64,000 nucleotides of DNA. It comes from an uncultured Mucilaginibacter sp. (GTDB lineage: Bacteria > Bacteroidota > Bacteroidia > Sphingobacteriales > Sphingobacteriaceae). This document shows positions 1-8,904 of the stretch, one piece after another. The DNA lies in NCBI RefSeq assembly GCF_913773635.1, contig NZ_CAJYGQ010000006.1, positions 248,001-312,000 on the forward strand. The letters run 5' to 3'. Made by a program: the position numbers and the translations under genes. Numbering within the stretch: the stretch's first letter is position 1; each line of letters starts with the position of its first letter. The notes under the pieces were generated by a model. It had not been told where the DNA came from. It made no database searches and saw nothing but the letters and a program-made list of their open reading frames with translations.

Positions 1-596
1 ACATTACTGATGCAAAAGATTTTGCAAAGCTGTCTGTTTATGTAAAAGATGTGATGACAACTTTTGGGCACGATAAGCGCATTATGTTTTGGGATTTATA
101 TAACGAACCCGGTAACTCTAAAAAAGGAAATCAATCATTAGAACTTTTGCAAAAGGTGTTTGACTGGGCACGTCAAACGGAGCACGATCAGCCAATATCA
201 GTAGGCTTGTGGAAATGGGATTTGAACGAATTAAACACCATGCAGGCGCTTAATTCAGACATCATCAGCTACCATGAATACGAAGCGCCCGAAAAGCACC
301 TGCGCATATTGCAAATGTTGCGTACACATGGCAGGCCAATGGTTTGTACAGAATATATGGCCCGCCGTAACAACAGCTTGTTCAGCAACACCCTGCCAAT
401 GCTTAAAAAAGAAAACGTTGGTGCAATTAACTGGGGATTGGTATCAGGAAAAACGAATACTATATATGCATGGGATACTCCGATAGCTGACGGCAGTGAG
501 CCACAACTTTGGTTTCATGATGTATTCAGAAAAGACGGTACCCCATACAAACCTGAGGAGATAGAAGAAATTAAAAAAGTAACAGGCAAGAATTAA
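1..596 (+). CDS. Cellulase-like TIM-barrel glycoside hydrolase, 3' part
   Basis: The reading frame is open to the left edge (first whole codon at base 3), so the N-terminus lies outside the window and no start can be given. The visible 198 residues are the C-terminal half of a GH5/GH2-like (beta/alpha)8 barrel. WDLYNEPGNS carries the acid/base Glu of the NEP motif, and VCTEYMARR carries a Glu in the position expected for the nucleophile. The barrel closes with a Trp-containing strand (INWGLVSGKT) typical of clan GH-A. It was probably secreted like its neighbours, but the signal peptide is not visible. It lies upstream of a SusC/SusD pair and is followed by a terminator, so it ends the preceding unit of the same polysaccharide locus. 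The substrate cannot be told from this fragment. The clan assignment is fairly secure, the exact GH family is not. Confidence 0.8.
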   Translation, partial: ITDAKDFAKLSVYVKDVMTTFGHDKRIMFWDLYNEPGNSKKGNQSLELLQKVFDWARQTEHDQPISVGLWKWDLNELNTMQALNSDIISYHEYEAPEKHLRILQMLRTHGRPMVCTEYMARRNNSLFSNTLPMLKKENVGAINWGLVSGKTNTIYAWDTPIADGSEPQLWFHDVFRKDGTPYKPEEIEEIKKVTGKN

Positions 597-620
597 TTTC
601 GTATCACATTAAATTTAATG

Positions 621-655
621 AATCAGCACTTTGAAAAGGGTGCTGATTTTTTTGT
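621..655 (+). terminator. Rho-independent terminator after the hydrolase
   Basis: Perfect 9-bp stem AATCAGCAC / GTGCTGATT followed by a run of seven T. It sits 25 bases after the stop of the hydrolase and separates it from the SusC promoter region. Confidence 0.85.
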
Positions 656-703
656 TTGCGGCGTATCGGTCCAAGTAAATCTACAAACTTGAGATAATTA
701 AAA

Positions 704-733
704 TGAGACGAATCGTCAAGAGAATGATTAAAA
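704..733 (+). promoter_or_regulatory. Candidate regulator operator, copy 1 (before susC)
   Basis: TGAGACGAATCGTCAAGAG followed by AATGATTA. It aligns with three other copies in this locus (complement 7311-7340, 16028-16057, 18524-18553), which share a TGAGACA half-site, an AATCGAC core and a second TGAACA-like half-site 21 bp downstream. Two same-facing half-sites two helical turns apart fit an AraC-type dimer. A -7 element starts 48 bp after the start of the copy. I infer that the response regulator at 11884-12696 binds here. Confidence 0.6.
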
Positions 734-751
734 AGTGATTAAGGTATGCAA

Positions 752-759
752 TAGATTTG
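752..759 (+). promoter_or_regulatory. Bacteroidota -7 promoter element TAGATTTG
   Basis: Exact match to the TAnnTTTG consensus of the Bacteroidota housekeeping sigma factor. No good -33 TTG is present at the usual distance. Instead the operator copy ends about 18 bp upstream, which suits an activator-dependent promoter. Transcription would start near 766 and give a leader of about 400 bases before susC. Confidence 0.55.
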
Positions 760-770
760 ACTTGATAATA

Positions 771-1171
771 AACCAATTATAAAAAATTTCCTGTAAAGAA
801 GTGTTTGCTTAATTGATTGTAGCATTGCAGTTGTACGCTTAAAGTATTTGTTGTAAATGCTGTAATTAAAACTAGGTTAAGTACATCCCAAGTTAGTACG
901 CCGGGTAGACTAATCATGCGTATTCAACTTGTGGTAGCTGAATATTAATTGGATTTATTTTTCTGTAATCAAACCAATTAACCTAAAAAAGTAGTGCTTC
1001 ACCCATAAAAGCACTCCAAACCTTGTTGCCTATGATTTGAAATGTACCTATTCTTTAAAACGGCCTGAACAGTTCAGTCCGCCTCCCGAAAGTAATTTAT
1101 TGAGCGCTTTATATACCAACCCAAAAGTTATCTGAAGCGTCCTATCTGTCACAATTTAAACTGTAAAAACT
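771..1171 (+). promoter_or_regulatory. Long untranslated leader of susC with two AACCAATTA motifs
   Basis: No credible gene is seen in this stretch. It holds AACCAATTAT at 771-780 and AACCAATTA at 972-980, a motif that recurs before other carbohydrate genes here, and a short hairpin (AGTGCTT at 993-999 with AAGCACT at 1009-1015). If the -7 element at 752 is used, all of this is 5' untranslated RNA. A second promoter inside the stretch is possible. Confidence 0.4.
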
Positions 1172-4100
1172 ATGATGAAACCTCTATTTAAGTATAGAGT
1201 AAGTGTCTTAAATGCGGTAGTAAAAATTATCACCGTATTTATTGCAGCACTTTTTTTCCTTCCGTTTAAAGTTTCGGCAAAATCATCGCTATTTGCTAAT
1301 ACCAATTTTACTCGTATAAGCCATGGTGCCTCACCAGCTAAGCCTCTAGCTTTTAAAGATATTGAGGTGCGAGGTACCGTTACCGATACCTCGGGTGTTG
1401 GTTTACCCGGCGTGCAAATAACTGTTAAAGGAAGAAACGGATATGGAACAGTTACCGATGTTAACGGTGGTTACTTAATAAGAGTACCTGAAGATGCCAC
1501 ACTGGTATATAATTTAATGGGCTTCTTACGGCAGGAAGTTCCCGTACGCTCACGTGATTTTATAGCAGTAAGGCTTCGCCAAAACACCGCATTACTTGAG
1601 GATGTGGTTGTTGTTGGCTACGGCACCCAGCAAAAAAATAATGTTACCGGTGCGCTTACCTCGGTAACATCTAAAGAGTTGTTACGCACACCAACTGCAA
1701 GTCTTACCAATAGTTTAGCAGGGCGGCTGCCGGGTTTGCTCACCATACAAAGCAGCGGCGAGCCTGGTGCCGATGGCTCTGCGCTGTACATACGTGGCTT
1801 TGGTACCTATCAGGGCAAAAGTCCGTTGATACTAGTTGATGGTATTGAAAACAACATTGACGGCATTGATGCTAATGATGTTGAAAGCGTGAGCGTGTTG
1901 AAAGATGCCGCCGCTACGGCAGTTTATGGTATGAAAGGTGCAAATGGTGTTGTATTGGTTACTACCAAACGCGGTAAAACTGGCAAGCCGGTAATTTCAT
2001 TAACAGCACAGGTTGCGGCTCAGCAACCCATAAACATGCCCAAATATCTTGATTCATATAACGCCTTAACGTTATTCAGGGAAGCGTTAAACAATGATGG
2101 ACTAAACGCTAATTTATACACCGATGAGTACTTAAATAAGTTTCGTGATCGCAGCAATCCAACTTATGAATATTTATATCCAAACGTAAACTGGAGCGAC
2201 GAACTGATCAAGCCGTATTCGTTAATGAATCAAACGAATCTTAACGTAAGTGGTGGTTCATCAACAGCGCGTTACTTTGTATCAATGGCTTACTTAAGGC
2301 AGGCGGGTTTATATAAATATGATAACCTGAATGCCTACAATATTAATGCTGTACTTAACAAATACAATTTCCGCAGTAATATCGATATTGATCTCACCTC
2401 GCTGCTTAGGCTTGAGCTAAATCTGTCAAACATAGTACGCGACCGTAATTATCCTACCGAGACGGCCAGTGCATTCTGGGGCGAAATAAGAAACACGCCA
2501 TCCTACCTGTATCCGCTTAGAAACCCTAATGGTTCGGTTGCGGCTCAAAAAGATGCACCTCCAAACCCTTATGGCAGATTAACGCAGTATGGCTACACGC
2601 GCATGTTTGAAAATACGCTGAACTCAATTGTTGGCTTTACTTTAAAACTTCCGTTTATAACCGAGGGCTTGAGTTTCAGAACAAGGTTTGCTTATGACGC
2701 TTTAAACTACAGGAACATCAATCGTAAGCGTAATTACTCTACTTACAAATTTACCATTAACGAAAGCGAGACTGATTTAAGCAAAGGAAATTACGAAGAG
2801 TTAAGCACGGGCGATGGGCTGCTTGGCTTTGCCATTGTAGCAAACGGGAGCCGCAAATCAACCTATGAAGCTTACCTTAATTATGACCGTACATTTGCCA
2901 AAAAGCACGCCGTAAGTGGTATGTTACGCTACAACCAGGCACAAAGCTTTTTAGCAACCTCAAATGATGATGGAGCCATTGCAGCACTGCCTTACAAACA
3001 GTTAGGTTTAGTGGGTAGGTTAAATTACGCCTATGACAGGCGTTACGTGTTGGAGTTTGATGCCGGCTACAACGGTTCAGAGAACTTTAGAAAAGGCAAA
3101 AGAATGGGCTTTTTTCCTGCCGGGTCTGCCGGCTGGATTGTATCGAACGAAGAGTTTTTAAAAAATTCCAAAGTTGTATCACTCATGAAGCTTAGAGGCT
3201 CTTACGGTATTGTAGGTGTTGATAACAGCGCCGGGCGTTTTGCCTACCTAAGTACCTGGCAAACAGGCAACGGTAGTGGTTACAGGTTTGGATTAGCTGC
3301 TGATGGTAACAGCTTTTCGGGTGCACAGGAAAGCGCAACCGGTAACGAATTTTTAACCTGGGAACAATCAGCTAAAGCTAACATAGGCATTGACCTTGAA
3401 CTTCTAAACGGCGAAATTGCTTTTACCGGTGATATATTCAGGGAAAAGCGTACGCAAATTTTGACGGTGGCGCGTGTAATTCCTGATGTAACCGGTGTGC
3501 AAAATTTACCTGCTATTAACGCAGGAATTGTAAACAATAAAGGGTTTGAAGGTGAGCTAACTTGGCGTAAACGGTTTAAAGACCATTATCTTATGCTAAG
3601 AGGATCATACTCTTACGCCACCAACCGCATTGTTTACGCCGCAGAACCTGTATATGCGTTGGCTTACAGAGGACTTAAGGGTACTCAAATAAATGAAGCT
3701 TACGGATTAATAGCCAACGGTTTGTTCAAAGATCAGGCTGATATTGCGGCAAGCCCGGTACAGCAATTTGGACCGGTACGCCCCGGCGATATCAAATATG
3801 TTGACCGCAATCGCGATGGGGTAGTGAACACGCAAGATCAAGGATATTTAGGGCAGGTAACCACGCCAAAATCCATCATGGGCTTAACAGTGTCTTACAC
3901 TTATAACCGCTTTGATGTTAACGTGCTATTGCAAGGTACAACCGGTGGAAAAACATGGCTTACCGGCACATCTGCTTGGGCATTTGCCAGCAATAGCTCG
4001 GTGTTAGCCGATTATGTTGACGGAAGGTGGACAAGCGAAAACCCTGATCCAAATGCAGAATTTCCGCGCCTTTCTTCGTCCAACAACGTTAACAACAACC

Positions 4101-4342
4101 AAAACTCAACCTTTTGGCTCAAGTCATCAGATTATCTGCGTATTAAAAATATAGAGATAGGTTACACGCTGTCAAAAACATGGGTAAAAAAGATCGGGCT
4201 TAGCAATGTAAGAACTTTCATTAGCGGCTCAAACATTTATACATGGTCCAAGATGAAAATATTCGATCCCGAAATTCCTAACGGTTTTGGCAATTACCCA
4301 CAGTTGCGTGTAGTGAACTTAGGCTTAAACGTATCAATGTAA
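1172..4342 (+). CDS. SusC/RagA-type TonB-linked outer-membrane transporter
   Basis: A 1056-residue TonB-dependent outer-membrane barrel that imports oligosaccharides with its SusD lid. Order of parts: signal peptide (about 1-36), carboxypeptidase-regulatory-like beta-sandwich (about 66-140, VRGTVTDTSGVGLPGVQI), TonB-box region EDVVVVGYGTQ, plug domain (NSLAGRLPGLLTIQSSGEPG, LYIRGFGT, PLILVDGIENN, SVLKDAAATAVYGMKGANGV), then a beta-barrel ending in an aromatic-poor but typical LGLNVSM tail. The start is a double ATG. Either can be used, and there is no Shine-Dalgarno sequence, as is usual in this phylum. It is followed after 4 bases by susD. An operator copy and a -7 element lie about 400-470 bp upstream. 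The identification is secure; the ligand is unknown, but GH43 neighbours suggest an arabinose- or xylose-containing glycan. Confidence 0.96.
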   Translation: MMKPLFKYRVSVLNAVVKIITVFIAALFFLPFKVSAKSSLFANTNFTRISHGASPAKPLAFKDIEVRGTVTDTSGVGLPGVQITVKGRNGYGTVTDVNGGYLIRVPEDATLVYNLMGFLRQEVPVRSRDFIAVRLRQNTALLEDVVVVGYGTQQKNNVTGALTSVTSKELLRTPTASLTNSLAGRLPGLLTIQSSGEPGADGSALYIRGFGTYQGKSPLILVDGIENNIDGIDANDVESVSVLKDAAATAVYGMKGANGVVLVTTKRGKTGKPVISLTAQVAAQQPINMPKYLDSYNALTLFREALNNDGLNANLYTDEYLNKFRDRSNPTYEYLYPNVNWSDELIKPYSLMNQTNLNVSGGSSTARYFVSMAYLRQAGLYKYDNLNAYNINAVLNKYNFRSNIDIDLTSLLRLELNLSNIVRDRNYPTETASAFWGEIRNTPSYLYPLRNPNGSVAAQKDAPPNPYGRLTQYGYTRMFENTLNSIVGFTLKLPFITEGLSFRTRFAYDALNYRNINRKRNYSTYKFTINESETDLSKGNYEELSTGDGLLGFAIVANGSRKSTYEAYLNYDRTFAKKHAVSGMLRYNQAQSFLATSNDDGAIAALPYKQLGLVGRLNYAYDRRYVLEFDAGYNGSENFRKGKRMGFFPAGSAGWIVSNEEFLKNSKVVSLMKLRGSYGIVGVDNSAGRFAYLSTWQTGNGSGYRFGLAADGNSFSGAQESATGNEFLTWEQSAKANIGIDLELLNGEIAFTGDIFREKRTQILTVARVIPDVTGVQNLPAINAGIVNNKGFEGELTWRKRFKDHYLMLRGSYSYATNRIVYAAEPVYALAYRGLKGTQINEAYGLIANGLFKDQADIAASPVQQFGPVRPGDIKYVDRNRDGVVNTQDQGYLGQVTTPKSIMGLTVSYTYNRFDVNVLLQGTTGGKTWLTGTSAWAFASNSSVLADYVDGRWTSENPDPNAEFPRLSSSNNVNNNQNSTFWLKSSDYLRIKNIEIGYTLSKTWVKKIGLSNVRTFISGSNIYTWSKMKIFDPEIPNGFGNYPQLRVVNLGLNVSM

Positions 4343-4346
4343 TGTT

Positions 4347-6200
4347 ATGAAAAAAACTACAATTTTATTATTTGCAGCCATGCTTGCAGGTAGCGTTTCC
4401 TGCCAAAAATATCTTGATGTTGTACCCGCCGAATATTCGAGTGCCGACGACGTTTACAATAACATAAACCTCACAGAGCAGGCACTGGCCCGTATGTATA
4501 ATGCCCTGCCTGATGAAATGACGGCCTATTATACAGCTTGTACCGACGAGACATATCACCACTGGTTTGACAATGGTGAGGCTATAAATGCATATAAGTA
4601 TAACTTAGGTAGCTGGAGTACCAATGATAACCCACTGGGAAATTGGTCTGGCCGGTATCAGGACATCAGGCGTGCTAACATATTTATTGAAAGAATAAAC
4701 AATGTGCCAATACCGCTTAACCGGGCCAGTTACTACGAAATTTGGAAACCGCGCTATAAGGCCGAAGCCAGGTTCTTACGCGCTATGTTTTATTTCGAAT
4801 TGTTTAAACGCTATGGCGCTGTACCTATACTTACAAGTGCTAAAGATGTAAATCCAGATAATTTGGAAGATACCCAGGTATCAAGAAACTCCGTTGATGA
4901 AGTGGTGAGTTTTATTACATCAGAATGTGATGCAGTTGCCGATGCTTTGCCGCCAACGCAGGAAGCCGCTCAAACAGGGCGTATTACCAAAGGAGCGGCA
5001 TTAAGCTTAAAGGCAAGAACACTGCTTTATAATGCAAGTCCGCTGTTTAACGGCAACCCTTTGTACAGCAACATACGAAATAAAGATGGCAAGGCATTAT
5101 TCAGCGCGGTGTACGACCGCGAGAAATGGAAAAAGGCTGCCGACGCAGCAAAGGCTGTGATTGATTTAGGAATTTATACTTTGTACAGCCCCTTCCCTAA
5201 TAACCCGGTGCAAAACTACGCTGCGCAGTTTTACACCCGCGATTATACCGAAACTATACTTCCGCGTATAATGGGTAATAGTGTAACCATCGACGCTAAT
5301 CAGTTACCAAATGGAGCACCGTTTAAAGGTAGCGGAAAGTACACCCCACTGCAACAATTTATTGATTCTTATGAAATGAAGAACGGCTATCCTATCACGG
5401 CCCAGGGTTCGGGGTATAATAATACCGGTACCTGGAGTGGGCAGTTATGGGACGGGCTTAAATTTCAAAACGTGACCAACATTTCAAACATGTATAAGGA
5501 CCGCGACCCGCGTTTTTATGCATCTATATTTTTCCAGTATACGGTATGGCGTTTTGACGCTATGAAAAGACCGGTAAGACTGGCATGGTTTGGATCAGGT
5601 AACGGGCAAACTGACGGTTGGGCAACCGGCAAATCTGGTACAAACCCTTTAGGGTATAATGTGCGCAAGTTTTTATCGCCCGATTATGACCGCAATGCAA
5701 ACACTGGTACCGGAACGCGAAACTTTCCATTATTCAGGTTAGCAGAGGTTTATTTGAATTACGCCGAGGCCATGAATGAATACTTGGATGCACCTGATCA
5801 AAGCGTTTACCAATATCTGAATATGGTGCGGGCACGTGTTTCCATGCCGGCACTGCCGATTTTAGCCGATGATCAAACCAAAAATGGTATGCGTAAACGT
5901 ATACAAAACGAACGGCGCGTTGAGCTTGCATTTGAGAGTCACCGTTTTTGGGATGTAAGACGCTGGCTTATTGCCAAAACAGTGGACAAAGGTGAGGTGC
6001 ATACACTTAATGCCCGTCCGTCTGCTGCGGAGCTTGCCGCAACCGGGTTAAATGTTACTAGTGAAGCTGCAGGTGTTGCGGTATTTTACAAACCGGTGGT
6101 TATTCAAACCCGTAACTTTGATGATAAGCATTACCTGATGCCTATACCACAAACAGAAATTGATAAGGATCCCAACCTGGTACAGAATTACGGTTGGTAA
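4347..6200 (+). CDS. SusD/RagB-type glycan-binding lipoprotein
   Basis: A 617-residue surface lipoprotein that caps the SusC barrel and binds the glycan. A lipobox (GSVSC, Cys19) is followed by QKYLDVVPAEY, the usual start of mature SusD proteins. The N-terminal TPR-like part includes KAEARFLRAMFYFELFKRYGAVPIL (split here by description), and the C-terminal RagB/SusD part includes RLAEVYLNYAEAMNE, ERRVELAFESHRFWDVRRW and the closing LMPIPQTEIDKDPNLVQNYGW tail that is nearly diagnostic of the family. It starts 4 bases after susC, so it is surely co-transcribed, and the unit ends at a strong palindromic terminator. Confidence 0.96.
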   Translation: MKKTTILLFAAMLAGSVSCQKYLDVVPAEYSSADDVYNNINLTEQALARMYNALPDEMTAYYTACTDETYHHWFDNGEAINAYKYNLGSWSTNDNPLGNWSGRYQDIRRANIFIERINNVPIPLNRASYYEIWKPRYKAEARFLRAMFYFELFKRYGAVPILTSAKDVNPDNLEDTQVSRNSVDEVVSFITSECDAVADALPPTQEAAQTGRITKGAALSLKARTLLYNASPLFNGNPLYSNIRNKDGKALFSAVYDREKWKKAADAAKAVIDLGIYTLYSPFPNNPVQNYAAQFYTRDYTETILPRIMGNSVTIDANQLPNGAPFKGSGKYTPLQQFIDSYEMKNGYPITAQGSGYNNTGTWSGQLWDGLKFQNVTNISNMYKDRDPRFYASIFFQYTVWRFDAMKRPVRLAWFGSGNGQTDGWATGKSGTNPLGYNVRKFLSPDYDRNANTGTGTRNFPLFRLAEVYLNYAEAMNEYLDAPDQSVYQYLNMVRARVSMPALPILADDQTKNGMRKRIQNERRVELAFESHRFWDVRRWLIAKTVDKGEVHTLNARPSAAELAATGLNVTSEAAGVAVFYKPVVIQTRNFDDKHYLMPIPQTEIDKDPNLVQNYGW

Positions 6201-6236
6201 AGGCGTTCTATTTATCTTTAATCTGTTATTCGTTTA

Positions 6237-6265
6237 AACGAGCCTTCAATTGAAGGCTCGTTTTT
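6237..6265. terminator. Palindromic terminator between convergent units
   Basis: A perfect 26-bp palindrome with arm AACGAGCCTTCAA, followed by TTT on the plus strand. It ends the susCD transcript and probably also stops transcription from the GH43 gene on the other strand. Confidence 0.85.
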
Positions 6266-6314
6266 GTTATAATGTTAAGTAGATATAAATACAGTTTATG
6301 TTTAGCTTAAAAAG

Positions 6315-7238
6315 TTATCGACTTTTAAGATAACGAAGGCTTGATGGTATCGTTTCAAAATTACCATCACCAGTTAGTTTAAGCTCAATTAAAGCTGTTT
6401 TACGTGGGCTTACCTTGTTGTTGCTGTAGTGCGTATGAAATACGTAATACCATTTGCCATCTTTGCCTCTAAGTAAATCGCCATGACCACTTCCATTTTG
6501 GTTGGTAATTTTACGGCTTATTAAAGGATTACTGTTATATTTTTTCCACGGTCCCAAAGGCGAAGGAGCCGTAGCGTAACCAACTGCGTAATCAATGTTT
6601 CTGAAATCGTTAGCCGAGTAAAACATGTAGTATAGGTTCTTGATTTTTACAACGGTTGGTCCTTCAGTAACCGGCCAGTTTGAGTTTACTGTGTTTTCCC
6701 ATGTTTCGGTAGCTGTAATACAAGGTTTAAGCGTAGTGCTATCAATATCCGTCAGGTTGTTGTTTAAACGAGCCATATAAATCCGGTTGCCGTTTGTGAG
6801 CCTTACGAAGTATAAGTAAAGTTCACCGTTGGTGTCTTTAAACACAAAAGGGTCAATGTGTTTGCCTGATAAAGTAATGTGTTTTAATTGCTGTTGCTTA
6901 AAAGGCCCCATAGCGCTGCTGGCTTCTGCAATGGCTATTTGCTCGTTTGCCGTATAAGCTATGTAATACTTATTGTGATGTTTAAATACCTGCGGTGCCC
7001 AAAAGCCCGATGTACCAAAGCTTTCACCTTTGGTCAACGCATTTAATTCATTAGTTTTCCAAGTCTTTAAGTCGGTAGATGTATAAACTCCAAAGCCGTT
7101 TGCTTTACCCGTACCATATAAATAATAGGTGTCTGCATCTTTAAATATACTTGGGTCTGCTAAGGTAATGGTATCGCCTTGTGCTAAAGCATAAAGTGAT
7201 GTGCAAACTAGTATAATGCTTATTATCAATTGCTTCAT
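6315..7238 (-). CDS. Secreted GH43 family glycoside hydrolase
   Basis: A 307-residue five-bladed propeller enzyme of GH43, which removes arabinofuranose or xylose units, or cuts arabinan, with inversion. A signal peptide ends near ALAQ (residues 1-20). The three family carboxylates are visible: Asp28 in LADPSIF (base), Asp129 in IDPFVF (pKa modulator) and Glu192 in TEGPTVV (acid). FWAPQVFKHHNKYYIAYT is the usual second-blade motif. The protein is about the size of a bare catalytic domain, with no extra binding module. It is transcribed away from the Gfo/Idh operon. An operator copy and a TAGCTTTA -7 element lie 46-102 bp upstream of its start. The exact activity cannot be read from sequence alone. 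Confidence 0.92.
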   Translation of the reverse strand: MKQLIISIILVCTSLYALAQGDTITLADPSIFKDADTYYLYGTGKANGFGVYTSTDLKTWKTNELNALTKGESFGTSGFWAPQVFKHHNKYYIAYTANEQIAIAEASSAMGPFKQQQLKHITLSGKHIDPFVFKDTNGELYLYFVRLTNGNRIYMARLNNNLTDIDSTTLKPCITATETWENTVNSNWPVTEGPTVVKIKNLYYMFYSANDFRNIDYAVGYATAPSPLGPWKKYNSNPLISRKITNQNGSGHGDLLRGKDGKWYYVFHTHYSNNKVSPRKTALIELKLTGDGNFETIPSSLRYLKSR

Positions 7239-7283
7239 TTGAATTGCTTTTATGGCACAGCGTAAAGTAACGTAAATGATTGC

Positions 7284-7340
7284 TAAAGCTACAAGAATTA
7301 TTTACCGGCCGTTTGTTCATTTTTTAGTCGTTTTGTCTCA
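7284..7340 (-). promoter_or_regulatory. Candidate regulator operator, copy 2, with -7 element (GH43 promoter)
   Basis: On the minus strand, 7340 down to 7311 reads TGAGACAAAACGACTAAA followed by AAATGAACAAAC, one of the best copies of the locus-wide element. TAGCTTTA (complement 7284-7291), a one-mismatch TAnnTTTG, begins 49 bp after the start of the copy. That spacing matches the copies at 704 and 18524. It should drive the GH43 gene. The divergent 7544 operon is 204 bp away. Confidence 0.6.
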
Positions 7341-7487
7341 AATTAAAAAGGCGATATGTTATTGTATTGATTTTAAATGATTGATAATCAAATACGTTTA
7401 ATTGTAATTTTTATGATGCAACCATTTTTACATGCTTAGCTGTGCATTGTAATTCCATAATATCAACGATATTTGATTTCGATGCCG

Positions 7488-7509
7488 GGTTAACCGGTTA
7501 ACCAATTAT
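7488..7509 (+). promoter_or_regulatory. 16-bp palindrome GGTTAACCGGTTAACC overlapping an AACCAATTAT motif
   Basis: Bases 7488-7503 form a perfect palindrome centred on CG, the form of LacI/GalR-family operators. Its last three bases are shared with AACCAATTAT at 7500-7509. It lies 41 bp before the first gene of the oxidoreductase operon, so it is a plausible repressor site for that operon only. No LacI-family gene is in the window. The rest of the 305-bp divergent region holds copy 2 of the operator and nothing else I can name. Confidence 0.5.
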
Positions 7510-7543
7510 ACTGTCCAATACATTTTAACTACCAAATTAACAG

Positions 7544-8899
7544 ATGGAAAAGTCTCGTCGTAATTTTATCAGGCAGGCATCATTAGCCGGCGCCGGTGTA
7601 ATGCTTAGCAAAACGGGTTGGAGCGCCAAAAGCTACAAACGAATTATCGGCGCTAACGATAGGGTTAGAGTAGGTGTAGTAGGCTTTTCAGATCGTCATC
7701 GCAGTTCACATATGCCTTGTTTTATGAATCATTGCAAGGAACTGAATTTTGAGGTGGTTGCAGTTTCTGATATATGGAACAAGCGACGCGAAGAAGGCGC
7801 AGCCATGTGGAAGCAAAAAATGCAAAACGACGTTAAGGCATTTCGCAATAATGATGAGTTATATAACAGCAAAATGGTTGATGCTGTATTTATAGGCACT
7901 GCCGATTTCCAGCACGCCTTGCATACTATTGAAGCAGTTAAAGCCGGTTGTGATGCCTATGTTGAAAAGCCTTTTGCCGAAACCATGGAAGATAATAAGG
8001 CAGCGCTTAAGGCTGTTAAAGAAACCGGGAAGATAGTGCAAATAGGTTCGCAAAGAAGAAGCGGGTCTAATTACCATGCAGCCAACGATTTTATCAAATC
8101 AGGAAAGTTTGGCCCCATAACCATGGTAGAGCTTACCTGGAACGTAAACCAGCCCGGTCGCTGGCGCCGCCCTGAATTACTTACACAATTAAAGGAGCAG
8201 GATACTGACTGGAAGCGCTTTATCATGAACCGTCCGTTTGAAAAGTTTGATCCGCGTATATACCTCGAGTATCGTTTGTTCTGGCCTTATTCTTCAGGTT
8301 TGCCGGGCCAGTGGATGAGCCACCAAATTGACACCGTACATTGGTTCACCGGTTTAAAACATCCGCGAAGCGTAGTTGCCAATGGTGGTATTTACCAATG
8401 GAAAGACGGACGCCGTAACTGGGATACAATTATGGCTGCCTTTGATTACGGACCCGAAGATGATATGACGAAAGGGTTTCAGGTTACATTTGGCTCGCGC
8501 ATGCATAACGGCGATGAGCATCCGGCCGAAATATATTATTCAAATGGTGGCGAACTGAATTTGATTACCAACAAAATTTCACCTAAAGGCGGATTAACTC
8601 AAAGATCAGCTGCAGCTATGAATATGTCGGCAAACTTGTTACCTGAATTAAGCCTTGACAATAGCGAACAGGTTGTAGCCTCAGCTAATACAGGTGGCGA
8701 TAGGCTGACATCAAATCACGTGCGTAACTGGATGGAATGCGTGCGCAGCCGTAAACAACCAAACGCACCGGTTGAAGCTGGCTACTATCACAGTATTGCC
8801 AACATTATGACCACTGCTGCAGCTCATACCGGTTCGAAAGCAACTTTCGACGAAAAAGCTCAGGAGGTTAAGGTAAACGGTAAAGTATTTAAATACTAA
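7544..8899 (+). CDS. Exported Gfo/Idh/MocA-family oxidoreductase
   Basis: A 451-residue NAD(P)-dependent sugar oxidoreductase. It begins with a twin-arginine signal (SRRNFIRQ, residues 4-11, then an Ala/Leu stretch), so it should be exported folded with its cofactor. The Rossmann domain starts at VRVGVVGF (about 42). The family Lys motif is VEKP at 140-143, and the C-terminal alpha/beta domain holds SHQIDTVHW with a conserved His. The first glycine loop (GVVGFSDRHR) is a variant of GxGxxG. It leads a four-gene operon with a PmoA-like protein, a TIM-barrel isomerase-like protein and a DUF1080 protein, all with export signals. Related sets are known to oxidise the 3-OH of a glycoside and then cleave it by elimination, so a glycoside 3-dehydrogenase is the best inference. 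Confidence 0.88.
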   Translation: MEKSRRNFIRQASLAGAGVMLSKTGWSAKSYKRIIGANDRVRVGVVGFSDRHRSSHMPCFMNHCKELNFEVVAVSDIWNKRREEGAAMWKQKMQNDVKAFRNNDELYNSKMVDAVFIGTADFQHALHTIEAVKAGCDAYVEKPFAETMEDNKAALKAVKETGKIVQIGSQRRSGSNYHAANDFIKSGKFGPITMVELTWNVNQPGRWRRPELLTQLKEQDTDWKRFIMNRPFEKFDPRIYLEYRLFWPYSSGLPGQWMSHQIDTVHWFTGLKHPRSVVANGGIYQWKDGRRNWDTIMAAFDYGPEDDMTKGFQVTFGSRMHNGDEHPAEIYYSNGGELNLITNKISPKGGLTQRSAAAMNMSANLLPELSLDNSEQVVASANTGGDRLTSNHVRNWMECVRSRKQPNAPVEAGYYHSIANIMTTAAAHTGSKATFDEKAQEVKVNGKVFKY

Positions 8900-8904
8900 G
8901 TTGT

